Below are positions 26,827 to 35,953 of a DNA stretch of 46,693 nt, piece by piece (the stretch's first letter is position 1; each line of letters starts with the position of its first letter). Origin of the DNA: UBA9980 sp964436235 (GTDB taxonomy: Bacteria; Muiribacteriota; UBA9980); the NCBI GenBank assembly GCA_964436235.1, contig CAYTCW010000016.1:1-46693 (forward strand), given 5' to 3'. Position numbers and translations under genes: made by a program. The notes under the pieces were generated by a model that saw nothing but the letters and a program-made list of their open reading frames with translations, made no database searches and was not told the origin of the DNA.

Positions 26827-28695
26827 ATGAAAGATTTTATTAAAAAACACAATTTCCTGTTTTTTTCGTTATTTTTATTTGCATTGATGGTGTTTGCCGG
26901 CTGTACGGAGTCGAAAAATTCGAGTTCCGTCATTCCCTGGTCTGATGACGGCGTGGAGCCGAATAATCCTACCTGGAAGATCGATACGCCTTTCGTCGTA
27001 CAGAAGATGACCGAACAGTTTTATCAGGTCACTTTAGACTGGAACCCCGTGACAACCAATAAATATGATCAGGCTAAAAAGAATATCGTAGGTTTTTATA
27101 TATTCAGAAGACGCGAAGGCGGGGCTGATAAAAAGATCGCGACGACTACCGACGATTATTACATCGATAAATCTTCGGAATTAATAGAAGGCGAAAAATT
27201 TATTTATACGGTCATTGCTTTTGATAATATGCTCAGGCAAAGCGCGCCTTCGGCGCCTCAGATAATAAGGCTTCAGGCGACGGCGGGTAATATACCGAAA
27301 CCGCCAGCTAACGTGTATTTCGCTCCTGCCCGTCAGACGGTTTTCGGCATGGACCGCGGCTCTATAATCGTATCATGGGACCAGCCGACTCAAAATACTG
27401 ACGGTTCGCCGCTCGACGATTTAAAAGAATTCGAGATCGAAAGGCATTCCGGAAATATCAACGACTGGCAGTCGATCGCAAAAGTTCCTTCAGGCATAAA
27501 TGTATTTACCGATTCGAACCTCGTAATGGGCGTTTATTACTACCGCGTAAGATGTATAGACAAGCAGGGTAATTACAGCCAGTATATAGACGGCTCATAT
27601 ACCCTTATGGGTAAAAAAGATAATATTCCGCCCGGCACGCCGACTAATTTGATCGTTACGGGCGATGCGCAGGTAGTTCTGACCTGGACGAAACCCGATA
27701 AAGATTCGGACGGTAAATCCCTTGATATCGCAGGTATTAAAATATACCGCAAACGCCTCGACGTAGATGAAGTTTATAGATTGGTAAAGGTTCTTCCGGC
27801 TGATACCACATGGACGGACACCGGAGTTAATATGGATTCATACTATCAGTATGCAATTTCTTCCTTCGATGATTCCGGTAACGAGTCGCGTATGTCAAAA
27901 CCCGCCACCAATAAGGTCGGCGTAACGCTTCCTGACACGCCGGCCGGCCTTATCGTTAGAATGCAGGCTTTAGGCCAGGTGCGTTTAGTATGGCAGCCCG
28001 TCGTCGGCGCTATCTCATATAGAGTTTACCGCTCTGAATTCAGCGACGGCGTTTATGCGCAGGTAGGACAGCCTTTAGCTTATGAATTCACTAACTCGAT
28101 AACCGTAGGTAAAACATATTTTTATAAAGTGTCGGCGGTCAATTCGACCGGCCGCGAAGGCTCTCTCACTAATTACGTAACGGTTTCAGGCGATGTCGCA
28201 TACAGGACCATGGAAGCCGAGCGCCACATCCTCGACGTAATACGCGGTACTACGGCTATCAACGCCCCGTGGAAACTCGAAATCAGAACGCTTCAGTTTC
28301 CTTTTGACGGCAATTCCTTTTTATTCTTCGGCCCGGTCGATGACGAAAACGGCGAAGCTATAACCGGAAGCCCGTTTCCCAATCAGGACGCTACGGCCGT
28401 TGGCGACTGGTTCGAAATCAAGCAGTTTTTCCCCGACGGCGTTTACAATGTAGATATCTGGGCTTTGCGCACCGGCGATTCCGGCACTTACCGCTTAGAC
28501 ATTATGAGTGAAAATCGCGGCAATTACGACTTTTTCACTTCCGGCACCATGGAACTCGCGCCGTTTACTACAAATTTGAGAGTGTCTAATATACTCGGAA
28601 ACGGTTCTGACGTGGCGTTCAGATTTACCTGCCTTAATAAAAACGCTTCGTCGTCGAACTATAATCTGTATTTAGATAAAATAGTTATAAAATAA
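26827..28695 (+). CDS. Lipoprotein with four fibronectin type III-like domains
   Basis: A 622-residue lipoprotein. The signal peptide ends in the lipobox VFAGC. Four FN3-like beta-sandwiches follow, at about residues 35-125, 130-235, 240-340 and 345-435, each with a conserved Trp strand such as VTLDWNPV, IIVSWDQP, VVLTWTKP and VRLVWQPV, and a YYYRV or YFYKVSA strand near the end. The last 180 residues (MEAERHILDVIRG onward) form a separate beta-rich domain, perhaps a jelly-roll carbohydrate-binding module; that is an inference. GGGAGG five bases upstream fixes ATG 26827. Likely a surface or periplasmic binding protein. Confidence 0.87.
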   Translation: MKDFIKKHNFLFFSLFLFALMVFAGCTESKNSSSVIPWSDDGVEPNNPTWKIDTPFVVQKMTEQFYQVTLDWNPVTTNKYDQAKKNIVGFYIFRRREGGADKKIATTTDDYYIDKSSELIEGEKFIYTVIAFDNMLRQSAPSAPQIIRLQATAGNIPKPPANVYFAPARQTVFGMDRGSIIVSWDQPTQNTDGSPLDDLKEFEIERHSGNINDWQSIAKVPSGINVFTDSNLVMGVYYYRVRCIDKQGNYSQYIDGSYTLMGKKDNIPPGTPTNLIVTGDAQVVLTWTKPDKDSDGKSLDIAGIKIYRKRLDVDEVYRLVKVLPADTTWTDTGVNMDSYYQYAISSFDDSGNESRMSKPATNKVGVTLPDTPAGLIVRMQALGQVRLVWQPVVGAISYRVYRSEFSDGVYAQVGQPLAYEFTNSITVGKTYFYKVSAVNSTGREGSLTNYVTVSGDVAYRTMEAERHILDVIRGTTAINAPWKLEIRTLQFPFDGNSFLFFGPVDDENGEAITGSPFPNQDATAVGDWFEIKQFFPDGVYNVDIWALRTGDSGTYRLDIMSENRGNYDFFTSGTMELAPFTTNLRVSNILGNGSDVAFRFTCLNKNASSSNYNLYLDKIVIK

Positions 28696-28810
28696 AAATT
28701 TATTCACAATTAATTGATAATATAGTCAAAGCACACTGTCACAGCAATTAACGAAGCATTTTGCGCGCTGTAAATAAAAATTAACGCGGCATAAAGTTAT
28801 AAAATAAAAC

Positions 28811-30715
28811 ATGGCATTTAAACGCAGTAGAATAATATTAATAATAAGGCATATTTTTTCAATTCTTATGCTGATATCCGCGTCGGCGTGTGCCTTTGGC
28901 CAGGCATACGCCGACGATTTCAGCCTTGTCACCGCTCAGCCTTTTACCGAAGAGCGCCGCTTGGATCTTAATTCGGCCGACGAATACGATTTCATGGATA
29001 TATATGAATTCGATATGCTCGCCGCGCAACGCGCCGTCAGGTTTAAAAGCGATAACGGGCCTTTTTCTAAAGAGGAAGACCTCCTTAATTTTATCCCGCA
29101 GGACGCTTTTTTAGATATTTTCGAAACGGTGGAGGTCGGCTCCCTTAAAAGCCGAAACGCTAATAACTTTAATGGAAGCGGGTTTTCGGATTACTTTTAC
29201 GATATCGATAACAAAAAATCGCTTTCGAGTTATTCCCGTTATAATCTTAATTTCGGCGAGACCATGGATTTAAGGTTTTCATTCGGCGAGACCGAGGGTG
29301 AAAACCATTTATACGCTCGCGAAAAATTCCTTAACTACTATTACTATACCGATTCGTATCTTAAAAAAGGATATGTGATCGAATCCTCGCCCGCAAAAAA
29401 AATAACTAAGGCGAAAGTTGAAACCGATGAAGAATTAAGGCGCAAAAATATAGAGTATCTTGACGGATATTTTTCGCAAAAAGTTATGATAGGCCGTAAA
29501 AAGCGTAAAAAAATAAACGGATTGTTCGAAACTAATTTAGATAGTTATAAAAAGCATATATTGGTAAAAAGAAAAAAAGAACCCGAAGCCGCGCAGGAAG
29601 AAATCGAAGAAGGCAAAGAAGCCGTGCAGGAGCCTTCGGCGTCTTCAGAAACAGGCGAAGAAAAAAATGAATTAGTAAAAGCGGTTAAATTAAATCTTCC
29701 CTCATACGGCCGGCAGGACGATAAAAATTCCGTCAATGAAAACGCCGCAGGCAAAAAGGAAGAAGGAGAAAGCGCAAAAGGCGATAAAATATTATCGATG
29801 GTTCTTACTTTAGGCGACGTAATGCTCGCCGAAGGCCGTCATCCTTTGATAAGCCTTCACCGCAGGAATAATTCGGGCGTTAAGGTAAAAAAATATTTCA
29901 ATAATTTCGACTGGTCTGTAATTGGCTCGAAACTCGCTGATAAAAACGAGCACAGAATCGGCAGCGCTCTTAATTTTCATCTAAACGGCGATACGCTCGT
30001 CGGCGGACGCGTCGAAAAAATATGGGACAATAATTATAATCATAACATTGACTTTGTTCATTTTTACGGAATGGGCCGCGTCGATAATACTTCGGTTTAC
30101 GGCGAGCTGCAGAACGTATTTAACGGCGCGGAATCGATATTCGCCGAAGTTATGAGCGGTTTTCGCGATTTAAACCTTACGACAAGAATTTTATCGGTTA
30201 AAGAAAATTACAAAGAGCCGCTTACCGTAGCGCCTTATTCTTTTGACGGCCAGTTTTCTACTTTTTTAAGGCTTAATTATAATATTTCAGGCCGCGCGTC
30301 TTTTGCGAGTTCTTATAATGTCAGCGATTTAAAAATAAATAATCCCGATGAGGATTACGGCACTCAGAAAATTATAAAGCACAGATTTTTACTTTATCCG
30401 AATAATAAGTCAAGAATTATGTTTACTTATATGGACGAGCATACGCCGTTAAATATTTTCAACTCGACTTTCGCGACTTCTCTTCGTTACGTTTATAAAC
30501 CAAAGATTTATTTAATAGGTAAGTTTGCCATCAAAGACGAAGACGTTGACGCCCCTGCCGGAAGGACCTCAGAATCGAGCGTCGAGTGGCAGAGAAGAGT
30601 TAGTAACAACCTTAAAGTCATGATTAAATATATTAATTTATGGGACGAACGGAAATTAAATATGCCGGATGAATTTACTAATGTGATCAAGGTCGCCTAT
30701 TACAGAAATTTTTAA
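28811..30715 (+). CDS. ComEA-like helix-hairpin-helix protein with probable outer-membrane barrel
   Basis: A 634-residue exported protein. After a signal peptide (about 1-35) comes a helix-hairpin-helix pair at roughly 48-112 (LDLNSADEYDFMDIYEFD ... GPFSKEEDLLNF), the type that binds DNA in ComEA. A charged low-complexity stretch (about 250-320, rich in Glu and Lys) leads to a long series of alternating-polarity strands. The protein ends with VIKVAYYRNF, a terminal Phe preceded by alternating hydrophobics as in BAM-recognised barrel signals. This suggests a porin-like protein with a periplasmic HhH domain. HhH-plus-barrel proteins occur in other diderms without defined function. No clear promoter or ribosome site was found ahead of ATG 28811. 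Confidence 0.75.
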   Translation: MAFKRSRIILIIRHIFSILMLISASACAFGQAYADDFSLVTAQPFTEERRLDLNSADEYDFMDIYEFDMLAAQRAVRFKSDNGPFSKEEDLLNFIPQDAFLDIFETVEVGSLKSRNANNFNGSGFSDYFYDIDNKKSLSSYSRYNLNFGETMDLRFSFGETEGENHLYAREKFLNYYYYTDSYLKKGYVIESSPAKKITKAKVETDEELRRKNIEYLDGYFSQKVMIGRKKRKKINGLFETNLDSYKKHILVKRKKEPEAAQEEIEEGKEAVQEPSASSETGEEKNELVKAVKLNLPSYGRQDDKNSVNENAAGKKEEGESAKGDKILSMVLTLGDVMLAEGRHPLISLHRRNNSGVKVKKYFNNFDWSVIGSKLADKNEHRIGSALNFHLNGDTLVGGRVEKIWDNNYNHNIDFVHFYGMGRVDNTSVYGELQNVFNGAESIFAEVMSGFRDLNLTTRILSVKENYKEPLTVAPYSFDGQFSTFLRLNYNISGRASFASSYNVSDLKINNPDEDYGTQKIIKHRFLLYPNNKSRIMFTYMDEHTPLNIFNSTFATSLRYVYKPKIYLIGKFAIKDEDVDAPAGRTSESSVEWQRRVSNNLKVMIKYINLWDERKLNMPDEFTNVIKVAYYRNF

Positions 30716-30786
30716 TATTTATGCGCAATTTTTAAAGAGTCCTGAAGTTAAAAAGCGATAAAAAAATAAAACCGGGCAGGTAAGTA

Positions 30787-31596
30787 ATGATTGATTTTAA
30801 TATAATTGAAACTCAGAAATATTTTAAATATAACTTTGAAAATAAAACCGGAAACCGCGTTGGCAGAAAAGTCGAAATGCTTTTTACCACAAGACGCGGC
30901 GGCGTGTCCGAAGGAATATATTCTTCTCTTAATATGGGTTATTCGACCGGCGATTCCAAGGCGAATATTTATAACAACCGCGCTATAGTTTTAAACGATT
31001 TTAATTTCGGCATAGAAAAAATGACTTCTTCCGATCAGGTTCACGGAACCGAATTAAGAGCCGTAGAAGACGCCGGGCGCGATGCCGGCGAATGCGACGG
31101 GCTTTTTACCGACGCGCGCGAAGTCGTGCTTGCGATGTTTTTTGCCGACTGCACGCCGCTTTTTTTTTACGACCCGGCTAAAACGGCCATCGGATTATCT
31201 CACGCCGGCTGGCGGGGCACATGCGGCGACATAGCCTCTAAATCGGTCCGTTTTATGAAAGAGCGCTACGGCAGCGAACCGCATCATCTGATGGCGGTTA
31301 TCGGGCCTTCGATAGGCGCCTGCTGTTTTGAAACCGGCGAAGAGGTCGCCGACGAGTTTAATGAAAAATTGAGGAATATAAGCGTTAGCGAATATATTAA
31401 AGCCGCGCCGGACAGAAATAAATTTTTAATCGATTTAAAATCCGTTAATCGCGAGCTTTTAAAGGCGGCCGGACTCAAAGATGAAAATATTTTCGTGCAC
31501 GATATTTGCACTGCGTGTGAAAAAGATTTGTTTTACTCTTACCGCCGGGACCGCGGCGATACCGGGCGAATGGCGGCCTTAGCGTTCATCGTTTGA
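30787..31596 (+). CDS. pgeF: Purine nucleoside phosphorylase-type multicopper-oxidase-like protein (YfiH/PgeF)
   Basis: A 269-residue YfiH/DUF152 protein. The zinc site is H86 in QVHGTEL, C122 in FADCTPL and H139 in SHAGWRG; other signatures are GPSIGACCFE and the C-terminal DICTACEKDLFYSYRRD. Members have purine nucleoside phosphorylase/deaminase activity and have been linked to correct peptidoglycan synthesis in E. coli; older annotation calls them polyphenol oxidase or laccase-domain proteins. Length and motifs are complete. The start has AGGT-like pairing just upstream (GGGCAGGTAAGTAATG). Confidence 0.92.
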   Translation: MIDFNIIETQKYFKYNFENKTGNRVGRKVEMLFTTRRGGVSEGIYSSLNMGYSTGDSKANIYNNRAIVLNDFNFGIEKMTSSDQVHGTELRAVEDAGRDAGECDGLFTDAREVVLAMFFADCTPLFFYDPAKTAIGLSHAGWRGTCGDIASKSVRFMKERYGSEPHHLMAVIGPSIGACCFETGEEVADEFNEKLRNISVSEYIKAAPDRNKFLIDLKSVNRELLKAAGLKDENIFVHDICTACEKDLFYSYRRDRGDTGRMAALAFIV

Positions 31597-31671
31597 GCGG
31601 CCGCCGTATTATAATGGTTTTAATAAAGTTATAACGCCCCTTATGCGCGGCGTGTTAATCGCGGAGGTAAT

Positions 31672-32547
31672 ATGGATATCGATGTTGAAGTCATAATCGA
31701 AGAGTGTATCGAAATAATTAAAGCCAAAGAAGTCGATAAATTCGATTCGGCCGTATTGAAAATAAAAGAATACGGCCCTCACGCCTATGAACTGCTTTGC
31801 TTAGCTTTAAAACAGGCGGACGAGTTCGAGAGCATGTACCTTACTAACGCGGTTATTTCGATAGGCGAAGATATTCTGCCGTATTTATTAAAGACGCTTC
31901 CGGCGCTCGGCGGAGTGGCAAAAAGTTATGTGGTGGCTGCGCTTGGTGAAATTAAAAGCCGAGCCGTGATAGATGCGGTGGTAAACAGTTTTGACGATCC
32001 CGATTCACAGGTGCGCCAGGCTGTTTTACAGGCCGTCGATAAGCTCAATTCCACCGGTGATTTTGAAGGAGAATTCGACGGAGTGTTATATAAAGCTCTA
32101 AATGACGGCGATATATATGTTCGCAGCTACGCCGCCGGAATTTTAGGCGGCGTTAAAGGCGAAGCGGCCTTAGATGATTTAATAACCATGCTCACCGACG
32201 CGGAGCCGGCCGTAAGGGCAGTCGCCGCGCGCGGAATAGGAAGGCATTCGGGCGCGAAAGCCCGAAACGCTCTTATCGGCATGTTAAACGATCCTATGGC
32301 ATTCGTGGTTTCGGCGGCATGTCTTGCGCTGGCTGAAACAGGTGAAGACGCTCCGGCTTCTGAAATAGGCGCGATGCTCTCTCACCGCTCTGAGCTTGTA
32401 AGGTTGTCTGCTATAAAGGCCCTCGGCCGAATGAGACAAAAACAGTCGATCGAATTGCTCGGCCCCTGTTTAAAAGACGAAAACGAATTGGTGAGAACCG
32501 TCGCGGCGCAGGTTATAAAGTTTTTAACGGAAAGGAAAGGTGTATAA
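31672..32547 (+). CDS. HEAT-repeat (PBS-lyase-like) protein
   Basis: A 291-residue all-helical protein built from HEAT repeats of about 31 residues, such as SQVRQAVLQAVDKL, IYVRSYAAGILGGVKGEAALDDLITML, PAVRAVAARGIGRH and ELVRLSAIKALGRMRQKQSIELL. No signal peptide or TM, so it is cytoplasmic. HEAT proteins of this kind serve as interaction scaffolds; no enzyme site is seen. GGAGG six bases upstream marks ATG 31672. It is three bases upstream of the zinc-ribbon gene, so the two are co-translated. Confidence 0.88.
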   Translation: MDIDVEVIIEECIEIIKAKEVDKFDSAVLKIKEYGPHAYELLCLALKQADEFESMYLTNAVISIGEDILPYLLKTLPALGGVAKSYVVAALGEIKSRAVIDAVVNSFDDPDSQVRQAVLQAVDKLNSTGDFEGEFDGVLYKALNDGDIYVRSYAAGILGGVKGEAALDDLITMLTDAEPAVRAVAARGIGRHSGAKARNALIGMLNDPMAFVVSAACLALAETGEDAPASEIGAMLSHRSELVRLSAIKALGRMRQKQSIELLGPCLKDENELVRTVAAQVIKFLTERKGV

Positions 32548-32549
32548 AC

Positions 32550-32921
32550 ATGTATTGTCCCGAATGCAAAGTCAATTATAAAGGCGAGTTTAAATATTGC
32601 GTGACCTGCAATGAAGAACTTCTTGCCGGTAAAATATGCTCGCACTGCCATACCGCTAATTCTGAAAATTCAAGAATTTGTAATCTTTGCGGCGAATTTA
32701 TTGAAACCGACGTTAAAAAGCTCTACAGTACGCAGAACGCCACGCTCGATAAAACGTATAAGCAATGCGCATCGTGTTCGAGAACCTTCGCTAACAATAA
32801 AATATACTGCGAAACCTGCGGCGGCAGTCTCGAATTAAAAACCGGAATAGCGGCTGAAATATCATATAACAGAAAAAGGTCTTTTCTGTCAGGTATTTTA
32901 AGTTATTTAAAAGTGTATTAG
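32550..32921 (+). CDS. Triple zinc-ribbon protein
   Basis: A 123-residue protein with three paired CxxC zinc knuckles: CPEC/CVTC near residues 3-20, CSHC/CNLC near 30-47, and CASC/CETC near 73-90. A short basic-hydrophobic tail (RKRSFLSGILSYLKVY) could be an amphipathic helix. Such double-zinc-ribbon proteins are thought to bind nucleic acid or protein; nothing more specific is visible. The start follows the HEAT gene stop by two bases, with AAAGGTG upstream. It likely forms a functional pair with the HEAT protein. Confidence 0.85.
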   Translation: MYCPECKVNYKGEFKYCVTCNEELLAGKICSHCHTANSENSRICNLCGEFIETDVKKLYSTQNATLDKTYKQCASCSRTFANNKIYCETCGGSLELKTGIAAEISYNRKRSFLSGILSYLKVY

Positions 32922-32954
32922 CCCCGTTTATTATAAATTATCGTTAAATAAAAC

Positions 32955-32983
32955 TTGAATATTTACTTTTTTTGTGGTAATAT
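32955..32983 (+). promoter_or_regulatory. Sigma-70-like promoter of the HisRS-like / ptsI operon
   Basis: TTGAAT (32955-32960), a 17-base spacer and TAATAT (32978-32983). Transcription would begin near 32990, giving a leader of about 75 bases that contains a strong hairpin. Confidence 0.6.
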
Positions 32984-32996
32984 GAGCACGATTTTA

Positions 32997-33021
32997 GTTA
33001 AAATGGCAGGTCCATTTTAAC
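32997..33021 (+). promoter_or_regulatory. Leader hairpin upstream of the HisRS-like gene
   Basis: GTTAAAATGG and CCATTTTAAC form a perfect 10-base-pair stem around the loop CAGGT. It begins about seven bases after the predicted transcription start. A T-rich run (GATTTTTTATC) lies about ten bases beyond. The inverted repeat could be an operator, an mRNA 5'-end stabiliser or part of an attenuator; the sequence alone does not decide. Confidence 0.55.
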
Positions 33022-33064
33022 CTTTATGATTTTTTATCGCAAAAAATTAAATTGACAGGTAATT

Positions 33065-34075
33065 ATGATGTCGGCATCTTTAAACAATCTTGAAACGATA
33101 TCCGCGCTTTCGACCGGTGAGGTTTTTTTGACGGCTTCAGGCGGGCGCGCTTTTGAAATGCTGTCCGGCCATATAGACCGTATTTACCGCTCGCTCGATT
33201 TTTCAAAGATATTTTTTTTAGATAATTTCGATCTCTACGATAAATTCGTTCTATCTTCTAAAATTTCAGCGACGCCTGATCGTTTTTATTTGATCGACGT
33301 GCAAAACGTTCAAAAAAATATCTCTTCAACCCGCGAGGCCCTTTTTGAAAAAAACTTCTGCGATATGGCCCACGCCAGAACCGAAAAAATCAAAATGCCG
33401 CTTTTACTTTCCGAAATACTCTCCGGATTTCAAAAATTTTATAGCGAAGTTGAAATCGTCCCTGATGTGAAAGTTTTCACCAGTGAAACTAATGAAAATA
33501 AAAAATCGCTTTTTTTAACGGCTTCTGAAATATTTAAAAGCATAGGCTTAAGATTCGAAGAAAAAACTTCATTCGAACTCGACGATTTTCTAGAAATAAA
33601 ATTTTATATTCCTAACGGCGAACACGGTCCGCTGAGCGTCGGTTTCATTGCCTGCGATTACGACAGAATATTATTTTCTTTAACCGGCGGCATCGAAAAG
33701 ATAATAAAAGAAAAAGCCCGCCACTGCTCGTTAAAATATCCTTTTATAATCAATCCTTTTCAGTTAGTGGTGCTTACCGATAAAATCAATAAAAAAAATA
33801 ATATTTACTCGGTCCTCGAATCGTATGAAAGGCGCGGTCATTCGGTTGTATGGCAGAGCTTGGGCGCGCGCGGAGAAGCCTCAGAAGATTCTTTTTTTGC
33901 GCCGCACGTTAAAAATTATAAAAACGCCGGCGCGCATGCTATTCTGGTCCTTTCCGATTTTAACGACTCGTCTAAAGTATTTCTTTATAGAGGCGCTAAT
34001 CAAAAAGTGTGCGGAATGGATTTTTTTCAGCTTAATTCAGTATATCTTCAAAAAGATTTTAAGGGATGCGAATAA
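33065..34075 (+). CDS. Degenerate class II aminoacyl-tRNA synthetase-like (HisRS/HisZ-like) protein
   Basis: A 336-residue protein that I recognise only weakly. The segment LSVGFIACDYDRILFSL resembles motif 3 of HisRS/HisZ (VGFaxGxxRLL) but lacks the expected glycine. The C-terminal 90 residues, INPFQLVVLTDK ... VLESYERRGHSVVW ... FFAPHVKNYKNAGAHAILVLSD, follow the alternating pattern of the HisRS/ProRS anticodon-binding domain. No convincing motif 2 arginine or HisA-type histidine loop is seen, so tRNA charging is doubtful. It could be a HisZ-like regulatory subunit, although hisG is not nearby. Its TAA overlaps the ATG of ptsI (TAATG), so the two are translationally coupled. The assignment is an inference from motif order and needs a profile search. 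Confidence 0.5.
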   Translation: MMSASLNNLETISALSTGEVFLTASGGRAFEMLSGHIDRIYRSLDFSKIFFLDNFDLYDKFVLSSKISATPDRFYLIDVQNVQKNISSTREALFEKNFCDMAHARTEKIKMPLLLSEILSGFQKFYSEVEIVPDVKVFTSETNENKKSLFLTASEIFKSIGLRFEEKTSFELDDFLEIKFYIPNGEHGPLSVGFIACDYDRILFSLTGGIEKIIKEKARHCSLKYPFIINPFQLVVLTDKINKKNNIYSVLESYERRGHSVVWQSLGARGEASEDSFFAPHVKNYKNAGAHAILVLSDFNDSSKVFLYRGANQKVCGMDFFQLNSVYLQKDFKGCE

Positions 34076-35844
34076 TGTCTGCTTCTAAAAATATTTCTAA
34101 AAGTAAAACTTTAAAGGGCGTAACCGTAAGTCCGGGCATCGAGATGGCCAAGGTATGGAAGATAGTTGACAGCAGCGATGAAATGCGCGTTAAGCCTCAC
34201 AGCATAGACGAATCCGATATCGAAAAAGAATTGTCGCGTTTTAACCGTGCGATTAAAACTTCCCACGAGCAGCTTAACGCCCTTTATAAAATGGTCGAAA
34301 GGCGTCTCGGCGCCAAGGAAGCCGGAATTTTCAAATCGCACATGCTCATTCTCGACGATCCGCACTTTCTTACTTCGGTAAAAGACCTTTTAAAGAGCGA
34401 AAAAAAGAATATAGAACACATTATCAGCGAAGTAATTAAAAAGTTTTCGCTCATGTTTTCAATGCTCGACGATAACCTTATGCGCGAAAGGTCCGCCGAT
34501 ATCCGCGATGTAGGCCAGCGCGTTCTTAAAAACCTTTTGAGCGACCGTCAGTGCGTTTTAGAGCCGAACGAAAAGGTCATAATAGTGGCTAAAGAGCTTA
34601 TACCCTCAATTACGGTAAAAGCTTCCGATAATATTCTCGGATTCGCCGTCGAGCACGGCGAAATGATGTCGCACGCTTCCATTTTGGCCCGCTCGCTTAA
34701 TATTCCGGCCATTGTCGGGGTTGAAAATATATGCAGCGAAGCATCTACGGGCGATACTATAATTATCGACGGCGCTAATTCACTTGTAATAGTAAATCCC
34801 GCCAATAAGGTGATCGCCGAATACAAACGCGTTCAGATCGAATACAGCGTCATTAAAGACGATCTCAAACTTTCTTCGAAACTGCCTTCGGTGACTACCG
34901 ATGGCGAAACCATAAAACTTCTCGCTAATATTAATAAAGTGTCCGATATAGAGCTGGCAAAACAGTACAACGCTTCGGGAATAGGCCTTTTCAGGACCGA
35001 ATTTTTCTTTATGAGCGCCGATAAAATGCCGGGTGAAGAAGAACAATACGCCCTTTACAGAAAGGTTATCCAGGACGCCTGTGGCGGCGAAGTTACCATA
35101 AGAGTTCTTGATATCGGCGCCGATAAAACGCTTTCGTACTTTGCCATGCCTCAGGAGTGCAATCCTCAGCTCGGCTGGCGCGGCATCCGAATTTTATTGA
35201 GCGAGCTGGCTATTTTTAAAACTCAGATAAGAGCGATATTACGCGCCTCGGCCCACGGCAGGGTTAAACTTCTGCTGCCTATGATAAGCTCCATCTCCGA
35301 GATAATCGACGCCCGCGATATAATAGAAGAAGCCAAATTCGAACTTCAAAGCCGCATGCAGCTCGATATTAATGTTGAAATAGGCGCGATGATAGAAGTC
35401 CCCGCGGCGGTTTTCATTCTTGACGAAATATCTCGCCATGTGGATTTTTTATCCATAGGCACTAACGATCTTATCCAGTATATTCTAGCCGTAGATCGAA
35501 ATAACTCGAGAGTAGCCAATTTTTACGAGCCGCTTCATCCGGCGGTTATGAGCGTTATTAAAATGATAGCCGATACCGCGGCGCGTAATAAAAAAGAGGT
35601 CGTGCTATGCGGCGAACTCGCCGGCGATACTCTTTTTACTATGATATTAATGGGGCTCGGAGTTAAAAAGCTGTCGATGAATCCTACCGCTATTCCAGGC
35701 GTCCGCAAGGTAATCCGTTCGGTGCCGCTCTCTAAATGTATCGAAATAGCCCGTGATATCTTAAAAATACCCTGCATGCACGAATCTAAGAAATATCTTA
35801 AAGAAAACATTTTTCCTTTTTTAGACCATAGCATAGGCAGTTAA
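34075..35844 (+). CDS. ptsI: Phosphoenolpyruvate-protein phosphotransferase (PTS enzyme I)
   Basis: A 589-residue cytoplasmic enzyme I, which moves phosphate from PEP to HPr. The phospho-His is H200 in MMSHASILARSLNIPAIVG; the PEP site includes GLFRTEFFFM, FLSIGTNDLIQYILAVDRN and the catalytic acid C512 in CGELAGD. All domains are present at normal length. ATG 34075 has AAGGGA nine bases upstream; ATG 34066 lies too close to it. HPr and sugar-specific PTS components are absent from the window, so it may serve a regulatory PTS or partners elsewhere. It overlaps the HisRS-like gene and ends before a strong terminator. Confidence 0.96.
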   Translation: MSASKNISKSKTLKGVTVSPGIEMAKVWKIVDSSDEMRVKPHSIDESDIEKELSRFNRAIKTSHEQLNALYKMVERRLGAKEAGIFKSHMLILDDPHFLTSVKDLLKSEKKNIEHIISEVIKKFSLMFSMLDDNLMRERSADIRDVGQRVLKNLLSDRQCVLEPNEKVIIVAKELIPSITVKASDNILGFAVEHGEMMSHASILARSLNIPAIVGVENICSEASTGDTIIIDGANSLVIVNPANKVIAEYKRVQIEYSVIKDDLKLSSKLPSVTTDGETIKLLANINKVSDIELAKQYNASGIGLFRTEFFFMSADKMPGEEEQYALYRKVIQDACGGEVTIRVLDIGADKTLSYFAMPQECNPQLGWRGIRILLSELAIFKTQIRAILRASAHGRVKLLLPMISSISEIIDARDIIEEAKFELQSRMQLDINVEIGAMIEVPAAVFILDEISRHVDFLSIGTNDLIQYILAVDRNNSRVANFYEPLHPAVMSVIKMIADTAARNKKEVVLCGELAGDTLFTMILMGLGVKKLSMNPTAIPGVRKVIRSVPLSKCIEIARDILKIPCMHESKKYLKENIFPFLDHSIGS

Positions 35845-35870
35845 AACTCTTATTTTAAAGTTATTAATAA

Positions 35871-35919
35871 ATACAAACGGGGCGCAAAAGGTTTATTGAC
35901 CTTTGCGCCCCGTTTGTAT
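35871..35919. terminator. Bidirectional terminator between ptsI and the beta-helix gene
   Basis: ATACAAACGGGGCGCAAAAGGT pairs with ACCTTTGCGCCCCGTTTGTAT (about 21 base pairs, one bulged A, short loop TTATTG). A and T runs in the flanks and in the stem base let it act on both strands, fitting its position between convergent genes. Confidence 0.88.
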
Positions 35920-35953
35920 CGTTTAATTTACTGTTAGAATTAATGCCTCGGCG

